From the NCBI GenBank assembly GCA_902459845.2, contig CABPSV020000165.1, forward strand, positions 1 to 25,281: 25,281 bases of DNA. The letters are read 5' to 3'. The first letter of the stretch is position 1, and every line of letters begins with the position of its first letter. The notes beneath the pieces were generated by a model. The model made no database searches. It had not been told where the DNA came from and saw only the letters and a program-made list of their open reading frames with translations. Source of the DNA: Hepatocystis sp. ex Piliocolobus tephrosceles. Lineage: Eukaryota > Apicomplexa > Aconoidasida > Haemosporida > Plasmodiidae. The translations under genes and the position numbers were made by a program. Shown in pieces: positions 20,201 through 25,281 of this stretch.

Positions 20201-22475
20201 TTTAGAACAACAAATTATAGAAGTTAAAAAATTAATTCTAGGGGCACTTACAGAAATGAAAATTATAGTTGATAAAGTGTGGAGTATGGAACAAACAAAG
20301 CAGTTGAAAAAAAAGCAAAACTTAATAAAAAAACAAAAACTGATGAAAAAACAAAACTTGATGAAAAAACAAAACTTGATGAAAAAACAAAACTTGATGA
20401 AAAAACTAAAGCTAATAAAAAAAATAAAACTAATAAATAAAAAAAAACTAATGCAAAAACAAAAACTGATGCAAAAACAAAAACTGATGCAAAAACAAAA
20501 ACTAATGCAAAGACAAAAATTGGAAAAACAAGTGAACAAAAAAAAAAAGTTTTACAAGAAATTTATTGAACAGGTAATAAAAGTATATATAAAGAACATG
20601 ATACAAAAAAAAGAAGAAAAAAAAAATATATATAACAAAAATAAAAAAAAGAAAAACAATCAAATAAAGAAAAGAAAAAAACTTAATAAGAAAAAATCCT
20701 ATAAATTAAAAAAAACAAAAAAAAACGTAACAGAAAAAAGCAAACATTCGAAAATACTTACAATAATAGAAAAACAACTCATAGATAATAACACAACAAA
20801 AATTGTTATTATTAAATATATAAATAATAATGATTTCGTAGAAATACAAAAAAAACAAAACATAATAGAAGATATACCAAACAACTTACTCTTTATACAC
20901 ACGAAAGATGATAATCAATGTAAATTAAAAAAAAAACGAACTGAACAAAATATAAAAAAAACACTAATGATAAAGGACCTAATTTCCTATAATAGTCAAA
21001 AGTTAAAAGAGAAATACGTACGTGAACATACTAATAAGGCTCTAATGATAGAGGATATAAAAAGGTGTAATGAAAAAGGAATAGTAAAAAAAAATATAAC
21101 GAAAGCAAAGGCAACAAAGGACGATATTAACGAAAAATATTTGAATGAACGTAATAATTGTACCTTAATGATAGAGGATATAAAAAAACATGAGGAAGTA
21201 ATAATCGAAAATTGTATAAAAACAGAATATGTGGAAAAAGCAGATGTGGAAAAAGAGATTAAAAGATTAGTTGAAATAATGAACACATTAAAAAATATGT
21301 ATTTAAAAACAATGCAAAAAATCAATTTAAGTGAAAATATTGATAATGCTATTATAATGGCTAAACAATTAAAAAATAAAAGTAGTCATGGTCTTGGCAT
21401 TGAAAAACAAAACCTAGTACACAAAGCGCAACAAACTGAACAAACTGAACAAACTGAACAAACTGAACAAGTAGAGCAAACTGAACAAACTAAACAAGTA
21501 GAGCAAACTGAACAAACTGAACAAACTGAACAAACTGAACAAGTAGAGCAAACTGAACAAACTAAACAAACTGAACAAGTAGAGCAAACTGAACAAACTA
21601 AACAAACTAAACAAGTAGAGCAAACTGAACAAACTGAACAAACAGAAGTAAGCAATCAAACTGAGCAAACTGAACAAATCGTACAAAGTGAAAAAACTGA
21701 ACAAGGTGGACAAACAGAACAAACTCAATTAAGTAACCAAATAAGTAGGTTAGAAGACACATTATCTGAGCAGTCACAATTTATCAAAAATACTGTATTA
21801 AAATATGACGAAAAAAAACAAATTATTATTTCAACTGATTCAAAACACAATGACTTAAAAGAAGGAAGTCATAACGCGCTAATAAATAACAATATAAATG
21901 AACTTGTAACGAACAAAAAGTCTGACGAAACTCATATGGACTTTACTGAAAATACAAAAAATTTAAAAAAAAAAAAAAAAAAAAATATCGTAAAAAAAAG
22001 TTGTTTAAAACAACTTGTAAAAGATATTTTAAATGAAAAAACTATGAAAGAAATATTAAAAGAAATAGAAACGGAAAAAATAGAATCCATTTATTCGGAA
22101 GAACTAACAGAAATAGTTGCAAAAAAAAATGACACAAACAAAATTGTAGACAAGGAAACTAAAGCATCTGAAGTTGTGACCAATAGTATAGAAGAACCAA
22201 ATACACAAATTGAAAGTGTAATAATGCAAATTTTAAAAGAGCAGAAACTACTAAAAGCAAACACGATATGTGAAAAGCATATAGAAGAAAATAATACATC
22301 ACATAAAGATAAAAAAAATAAAAATCCTAATAAAAAGTTACAAATTGAAGAAAAAATGAAAAAAAATAAATTACATGCTAAACGTGTAACGTTAAATGAA
22401 GGTTTAGCGAAAAAAAGAGCAGTATTTAATAAACAGGAAACTGTTTCTTATAATTTAACTGAAGACTTTTTATAA
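14259..22475 (+). CDS. Giant Lys/Asn-rich repeat protein of unknown function
   Basis: 2738 aa in one exon. I start it at the first ATG (14259, MSKLLQTLPKGEHIYYF); reading from a TTG at 14235 adds only eight residues. I do not recognise it. It is very basic and rich in Lys and Asn, with no signal peptide, membrane segment or known domain. Tandem repeats are a tetrapeptide array (461-492), a hexapeptide array (1127-1240), a second hexapeptide array (2016-2087) and a Thr-Glu-Gln array (2393-2461). Dispersed motifs are LLYELIN (592, 720) and LMIEDIK-like (2236, 2262, 2303). Less repetitive stretches at about 1370-1480 and 1560-1640, with more hydrophobic and aromatic residues, look the most likely to fold. 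Several runs of 20 or more A encode Lys runs, yet the frame stays open. The size and unbroken frame argue for a real gene. A nuclear or cytoskeletal scaffold is possible but unproven. Confidence 0.8.
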   Translation: MSKLLQTLPKGEHIYYFSCNENKNYNNFIKKTQENYNKTFQLRNACKQHYDTISQVQIINKFNHKKTEIKHSIKQSANKMLTDKKHNINNVYQNKKTILNKITTSYHKRNKVQHNNYISKYNVPYIKNEYTNRIIYKKKRKYTEINNKNNITKQTNNSQFHMNNILSFSKNNKLKVVNPFNQSIVYNNSHNSVCNYSFTYNIETCVRKKKIKCAPTFYINNNTNASPDCENKLIRNNSYYCTQTKNENIYNNEIQSKLNKNANLNQNINFSKIEQIKTNPKNIISKLKNNVKATNLSIEIDGKKKKKKTSNNINIYNKYVPPKLKKKNISKNESSSNSIPCGKKKSQISSENKESTTDFNGLNEKKKKNIVQHKNKSIICNKNGIFKIKKNIKNEQINNLSFKNRTNLTDIKKECVLKNEKNGNLEIQHFIGQQIEATYSNSRSSSNNNRINVKKKKKKSNTKSDAKRETKSDANGDAKRDTKRDAKRDTKSTDITQANNKKLNIVCNSDCIQNVKNIRLKINLKKNQQIVQNNIYNTPNDQTDHIKKYKINNTKIDYTVAISVPTNDTNENCIDVVEHIPTCTDFTNQEKLLYELINNKKNKNKIKNFINNSKVNQNDNRTTDIKAFYNNNYKIRDESKNILLNKYVVNNTTKIINQNYYINKQNISEQTIYRKKKNYLQFITSYEYKHSYQYNNNIIEKKNSNSNIYNEKHTKTNESLLYELINKERNKNKILNFLQQSHTYQNNKWQSNTQQNLFLNNVVSDEHITKDDIKDYTKQGDLNDYIEQNDSSNITNTRTIIETTHSSNLQKNNKSKMMKIKTISAKNKVNILKKSDININLYYKTVHNHPQNNNHNINLTPEHILKTKIDPFLQKKKTNTLRNTTKNENKVMTTQKREIKNENIIKTKMNNKRDKKKIHTLNNIYDEYKNKQTVTIKKKNETNKYNYLSLNMKQTKQYNLKTSTTINNKQNNIKIKCIMKSKVVWIDSSNDIKLRLNKDTRLDLCKDLNNNNLIVKKKTKDEPKRLKHCTANVNTLKKYNTKKASLPHIYKNANYNIKNINKPAKEFKIIVEKNNICNNKINTKHLQHKQSCQQKKNGNNTNIVQNKTIKYTNNEKNQNEMKGNKNNDILKKNTIPEKNTILEKYNIPAKNNIPAKNNIPAKNNIPAKNNIPEKNNILEKNNIPEKNNILEKNNIPEKNNILEKNNILEKNNILEKNNILEKNNILEKNNILEKNNILKKTDDLINLKKQKKVENIQNKIICKQNLTTDKVENIIVKSDNNQNKQIDTHLIINKKATTDTTKQRNVYTRNKKCRSKKIKKKSNKTVKQKINTTNKGRLKNISLLFKQNKTNNKTKLKQNCNVSIKKKRDEIVIFLLSKINKVLLKNIKQNLIVQIKRTAFQIYANFLQNKKIKNNCFFLYILQYYTNKTINQYMIKTPINITQDKNNLYIHLNNIILKKKILIDKIGLEKTYVIANKTVGTNTSNVKQNVITKKLYNYINTKCPQQNKKTLCLVNKNQIIDNLKNTKIDIKCYFFKNLTNTKDIITNFFFFENKYLNIKKYSYIKINDTTHHIRMPTYLTEIPNYLKNIFSLPKTTCTHFKLNHFYFLKRKEPNEEKALENDKKELDSSNIISFILTSLSNTKKIFYKKKKKKKTKCIQLHFIKKKTKSSNQINNSFTKINSLKNNMFFQKMNIYFLYVPYEKNNGEIAKKMQIILATKIMTMMNTAINLNSSTDLKPTIRNQLNKKKQNVKMLSYNENINKDINIINVKNESYNKKIKICIKSNISLKITTDNEYTKKYILQTCIINYINNLRHFHFKKKEEQVKKYLGYIHTSEIINKKDIPIISIKKDYIKNEKHTISLNNYRCYDIKKKQLVLNNIKHYNICEIMTKRIPNFITKSNPVILNNLCIKLNYQKQKINNSKLVFNNLKDKTTNLIIQHDINTKKQKKNKKDKKNIEQHRKCINTICIKKRDTNEQLYNNLEQQIIEVKKLILGALTEMKIIVDKVWSMEQTKQLKKKQNLIKKQKLMKKQNLMKKQNLMKKQNLMKKLKLIKKIKLINKKKLMQKQKLMQKQKLMQKQKLMQRQKLEKQVNKKKKFYKKFIEQVIKVYIKNMIQKKEEKKNIYNKNKKKKNNQIKKRKKLNKKKSYKLKKTKKNVTEKSKHSKILTIIEKQLIDNNTTKIVIIKYINNNDFVEIQKKQNIIEDIPNNLLFIHTKDDNQCKLKKKRTEQNIKKTLMIKDLISYNSQKLKEKYVREHTNKALMIEDIKRCNEKGIVKKNITKAKATKDDINEKYLNERNNCTLMIEDIKKHEEVIIENCIKTEYVEKADVEKEIKRLVEIMNTLKNMYLKTMQKINLSENIDNAIIMAKQLKNKSSHGLGIEKQNLVHKAQQTEQTEQTEQTEQVEQTEQTKQVEQTEQTEQTEQTEQVEQTEQTKQTEQVEQTEQTKQTKQVEQTEQTEQTEVSNQTEQTEQIVQSEKTEQGGQTEQTQLSNQISRLEDTLSEQSQFIKNTVLKYDEKKQIIISTDSKHNDLKEGSHNALINNNINELVTNKKSDETHMDFTENTKNLKKKKKKNIVKKSCLKQLVKDILNEKTMKEILKEIETEKIESIYSEELTEIVAKKNDTNKIVDKETKASEVVTNSIEEPNTQIESVIMQILKEQKLLKANTICEKHIEENNTSHKDKKNKNPNKKLQIEEKMKKNKLHAKRVTLNEGLAKKRAVFNKQETVSYNLTEDFL
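15639..15734 (+). repeat. 12-bp array encoding DxKR/DxKS tetrapeptides
   Basis: Eight tetrapeptide units (NTKS, DAKR, ETKS, DANG, DAKR, DTKR, DAKR, DTKS; residues 461-492), following a 20-base A run. GGGAC/GGGAT cores make it a local GC-rich patch within the giant gene. Confidence 0.9.
16032..16100 (+). repeat. Dispersed motif LLYELIN, copy 1
   Basis: Residues 592-614, with LLYELINNKKNKNKI followed by NF. It shares the leader TN(Q/E) and overall pattern with a second copy at 720-742, an internal duplication about 128 residues away. Confidence 0.8.
16416..16484 (+). repeat. Dispersed motif LLYELIN, copy 2
   Basis: Residues 720-742, with LLYELINKERNKNKI followed by LNF. LLYELIN and NKNKI are identical to copy 1. 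It is richer in hydrophobic residues than the surrounding Asn/Lys sequence, so it may be a short conserved helix. Confidence 0.8.
17637..17978 (+). repeat. 18-bp array encoding NNI(P/L)(E/A)K hexapeptides, 19 units
   Basis: Nineteen uninterrupted hexapeptides, residues 1127-1240: degenerate edges (NDILKK, NTIPEK, NTILEK, YNIPAK; end NNILKK), a run of NNIPAK, a middle block alternating NNIPEK and NNILEK (a 36-bp higher-order unit) and a block of pure NNILEK. The DNA units are nearly identical, so expansion was recent. Confidence 0.97.
20304..20519 (+). repeat. 18-bp array encoding LMKKQN / LMQKQK hexapeptides, 12 units
   Basis: Twelve six-residue units (residues 2016-2087) in two families: LMKKQN-like first, LMQKQK-like last, with degenerate units (LMKKLK, LIKKIK, LINKKK) between. 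It is strongly basic with Leu every sixth residue, so probably helical but not a heptad coiled coil. Confidence 0.92.
20964..21191 (+). repeat. Three LMI(E/K)D(I/L) motifs in the giant protein
   Basis: LMIKDL at residue 2236 and LMIEDIK at 2262 and 2303. The last two lie in a longer shared frame, EKY(V/L)..(E).N..LMIEDIK(R/K), of about 22 residues. They are spaced 26 and 41 residues apart, so this is a dispersed repeat and not a tandem array. Confidence 0.75.
21435..21641 (+). repeat. 9-bp array encoding TEQ/VEQ/TKQ tripeptides, 23 units
   Basis: Twenty-three tripeptides (residues 2393-2461), mainly TEQ, with VEQ at irregular spacing of three to five units and some TKQ. Degenerate TEQ-like triplets continue to about 21730. 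Every Gln codon seen is CAA. Confidence 0.95.
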
Positions 22476-22941
22476 CTATATTTGTGGATATACAAATTTG
22501 TGATATATATATATATATATATGTGTATATATATATATGTATGTGTATATTTTTTTAACAAACATTTTATTATACATATTAACTAGTACATAATTATTAT
22601 TATTTTATATATTCATTAATATATTTGTCTATTGGGGTACTAATATAATTCCCCATTTATTTATTTACTTACGTACTGTGTATTTTATTTTTTCATTTTA
22701 TTCATTCTTTGTTTTTTGTTTTTTTTTGTTGACAAAAAAAAAAAAAAAGAAAGACATTTTAAAAAATAATTGTATGTTTAATTATTAAATAAATATGTAA
22801 TATTATAAAAATTACATTAAGCAAAATATAGCACATGTGTGTAAAAAGTTATGTGTGTATATAAATGTATAATGCATGTACTTCTGCTACAACAGCAAGA
22901 AATGAAAAACCCTCACATGCCATAATTTTTAATATAGTATG

Positions 22942-22980
<39 letters not shown>

Positions 22981-23517
22981 GTACGAATATAAATGTAGTA
23001 CAAAAAAAATTTTCATAAACAAATATAAAAAATAATGAAATAAATTAAAAAATAAATAAATAACATAATAAACAGAACAAAATAATGGTAAACACATGTT
23101 TTTGTAAAAACTAATACACGACATCATATTATAAAAAAGAATTAAACAGAAATAAATTATCTTAAATACCGAAATAATTATTATTTTAGCTATTTTTGAA
23201 AATTAAGATAAAAATAAAATTGCATGTGTAAGAATAGGTCTATATGTAAGTACATGTAAGTACATATATATACAATGAAAATTCCAAATAAAGACATAAA
23301 AAAAATTAAAATAAAAAATAAAACAAGATAAAAAAAAATAAAATCCTTTTTAATATTTAATGTTAAACAGTCAAATACATAACAGAAAAAAAAAAAAAAA
23401 AAAAAAAAATTAAAAAATTAAAAAAATAACATAGGAATATATTTATAAATATCAAAACACTTATTAAAAACAAGCTTATTTTCCAATAAAATTATAAATT
23501 TCTTTTTATTAAAAAAA
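22476..23517. promoter_or_regulatory. Intergenic region between the giant gene and the dioxygenase gene
   Basis: About 1 kb separating two plus-strand genes: the 3' end of the first and the promoter and 5' UTR of the second. It contains (TA)n tracts (22503-22540 and about 22950-22976) and A runs (22735-22748 and 23385-23409). No gene or ordered repeat is seen. Confidence 0.6.
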
Positions 23518-24915
23518 ATGGGAGAAAGTGAAAATGTAATATATGAAAAAAATGAATGTTATTACAATAGTGAAAATGACACAATCGATAACTTAAAAGG
23601 AAAAAATAAAAGTGAAACAAATTTTGAAATAGCCAACACAACAGTTTTAAATGAAGAAAGTTGTTTCAGAAAAAATCAAGAAATGTTTGGAATAAAATTG
23701 TATGACAATGATATTAAATATACTGATAGTATGGAACAAATTGTGTATAAAATTATAAATAAAAAAAATCTTCAGTATTATAAAACATACTCTTCTTTCT
23801 TAGTATATTTAAATAAAGAAACAACACAAAATGATTCGGATGAATATTCTAATGAACTAAATGATTGTAGTGACAATATACAAACATGTACTAACACTAT
23901 GCAAACATATACAGATGTATCAACCAATAGCAATGATGTGCACGCAACAAAATTACCTAACGAATATAGTAATAATAATAAAAAAGTATTTTTTAAAATT
24001 CAAATCGATTATGCACATATGAGCATTTTTTATAATGTAATTCAGAAACAAGTGATAGAAAAACTTTTATTACTTTGTATTAATAAATATAAACAAAGTA
24101 AAACTGCAATTGGAAGTATGTATGATAAACAAGAAAATTATAAAATAAAGGAATCAACAAATAGGACCAGTTCAAGCGTTTTTGTATATACTATTAGAAA
24201 AACATCCAAGATAGACTCAACTCAATTAGATGATGAAAATTCAATTGTTTATACAAAAGATAAAAGTATAATTGAATTTGAAAACACTATATGTAATTTA
24301 GTAAAAATACCATTATGTTATTTAGAACCATTAGCAATAGTTAAATATGAAAAAAACAATTATTTTAATTTACATCATGATGGTTCATTTAGAAGAGCTA
24401 CATTTTTAATTTATTTAAATGATGTTGATAAGGATGGAGAAACAGAATTTCCACATTATAAGTTATCCATTAAACCTATACAAGGCTCAGGGATTTTCTG
24501 GTATAATATTATACCTTTAGAAGAAAAGTATGCTATTACTTATTGTCAAAATCGAATCAATGAAATTAATAAATATGAAGAAAAAAAAAATAATAAAAAC
24601 AAACAGCAAATAAGTAATCAACTTATAAATAGTGATATCAATAACGAAAATAACAATCATTGTTTTCAAACAGAAGATAGCACTTTAAACCTCCCTACAA
24701 AAAATAAAAATACAATTAATACTACTTCTGATTTATATAATTTTATTAATAATAAATTAAATTTGGAAAAATATTCGATTAATGTTGTAAAGGATCAATT
24801 TAATCATAAGTATATTTCCGATTCAACTATGGTACATAAAGCGAATAAAGTTACTGATGAGTATAAATATGTTATTAATTGTTTTTTTAATATAGACATA
24901 GTAAGAAATGTTTAA
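23518..24915 (+). CDS. Fe(II)/2-oxoglutarate dioxygenase, prolyl 4-hydroxylase type
   Basis: 465 aa, one exon. Enzymes of this fold use Fe(II), O2 and 2-oxoglutarate to hydroxylate a protein, typically a proline. The C-terminal half holds the catalytic jelly-roll. Iron ligands are H286 and D288 (LHHDGS) and H440 (MVHKA). K450, ten residues after the second His, is where the family binds 2-oxoglutarate. Between them lie RRATFLIYLNDV, GETEFP and GSGIFWYN, all typical of P4H. An Asn/Lys-rich insert of about 80 residues (roughly 345-425) sits between the jelly-roll core and H440. The N-terminal 130 residues are polar and unrecognised. No signal peptide or membrane anchor is seen, so a cytosolic or nuclear enzyme is inferred, closer in type to the Skp1 hydroxylases of protists than to ER collagen hydroxylases. 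The substrate is unknown. An in-frame TAA at 23446 supports this start. Confidence 0.88.
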   Translation: MGESENVIYEKNECYYNSENDTIDNLKGKNKSETNFEIANTTVLNEESCFRKNQEMFGIKLYDNDIKYTDSMEQIVYKIINKKNLQYYKTYSSFLVYLNKETTQNDSDEYSNELNDCSDNIQTCTNTMQTYTDVSTNSNDVHATKLPNEYSNNNKKVFFKIQIDYAHMSIFYNVIQKQVIEKLLLLCINKYKQSKTAIGSMYDKQENYKIKESTNRTSSSVFVYTIRKTSKIDSTQLDDENSIVYTKDKSIIEFENTICNLVKIPLCYLEPLAIVKYEKNNYFNLHHDGSFRRATFLIYLNDVDKDGETEFPHYKLSIKPIQGSGIFWYNIIPLEEKYAITYCQNRINEINKYEEKKNNKNKQQISNQLINSDINNENNNHCFQTEDSTLNLPTKNKNTINTTSDLYNFINNKLNLEKYSINVVKDQFNHKYISDSTMVHKANKVTDEYKYVINCFFNIDIVRNV

Positions 24916-25241
24916 CGCTTATTTGTTTAAAGTTTATTATGTTATTTCTTTTTTTATTTATTTATAGTTTTATTTTTTAAATAAATATTAAAAAAAAAAA
25001 AAAAATAACATTAAAAACACATTTTTAGTAAAAAAAAATATATCCAAGTTTTCAAATAGGTTTTTTTATATACACATAATAATTTTAAAAAAAAAAAAAA
25101 AATCTAACATTTCTGTGGTAGTAAAAAGAGTGCATTTCCTTAATGTTGGTACGTAACATATATAATACACATAATTTTTTTTGTATTCATTTTCTATTTT
25201 TTTTTCAACATATTTGTTTATTTATTTAATTATTTATTTGC

Positions 25242-25272
<31 letters not shown>

Positions 25273-25281
25273 TACATATTT
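24916..25281. other. 3' flank of the dioxygenase gene
   Basis: A+T-rich DNA with A runs near 24990-25004 and 25087-25102 and a (TA)n tract at about 25242-25267. No coding sequence is seen before the window ends. Confidence 0.6.

Noticed and set aside
21386..21728. Two minus-strand ORFs with repeating VCS or LFS tripeptides
   Set aside because: Antisense shadows of the TEQ array; 9-bp repeats open all frames together.

Overview
The window looks like nuclear DNA of a malaria parasite (Plasmodium or a close haemosporidian). Base composition is extremely A+T rich, intergenic DNA is full of (TA)n and of poly-A/poly-T tracts up to 72 bases long, proteins are swollen with Lys/Asn low complexity, the introns are short and A+T rich, and one gene looks like a Plasmodium-specific invasion protein. 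The species cannot be fixed from the sequence; composition suits a Laverania-like or avian-malaria lineage. It is a draft scaffold: a 100-N gap lies at 12681-12780 next to a 70-base A run, and the first 84 bases exactly copy part of an exon 404 bases further in.

Layout. (1) 273-2188, minus: a four-exon gene for the alpha subunit of translation factor eIF2B, 331 aa after splicing; only its last exon is long. (2) 2189-5063: divergent promoter region, no gene seen, with two 12-bp repeat arrays and a 20-bp triplication. (3) 5064-8420, plus: a 1118-aa coiled-coil protein that aligns by eye with the axonemal ruler protein CCDC39/FAP59. (4) 8421-9543: convergent 3' region. (5) 9544-11541, minus: a secreted, probably GPI-anchored protein with eight mature cysteines, best matched to the micronemal antigen GAMA. 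(6) 11542-14258: divergent region with a 7-bp array, a helically phased 10-bp A-tract array and the assembly gap. (7) 14259-22475, plus: a 2738-aa Lys/Asn-rich protein of unknown function carrying four tandem repeat families and two dispersed motifs. (8) 22476-23517: intergenic. (9) 23518-24915, plus: an Fe(II)/2-oxoglutarate dioxygenase of the prolyl 4-hydroxylase type with all expected active-site residues. (10) 24916-25281: 3' flank.

The genes do not form an operon or an obvious pathway. They belong to different parts of the parasite's biology: translational control, male-gamete flagellum, merozoite invasion, an unknown giant protein, and protein hydroxylation. I found no mobile element, CRISPR array, tRNA or rRNA. 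The most useful results are the spliced eIF2B-alpha model, the CCDC39 assignment, the phased A-tract array and the catalogue of repeats in the giant protein. I did not find a convincing new biological system.
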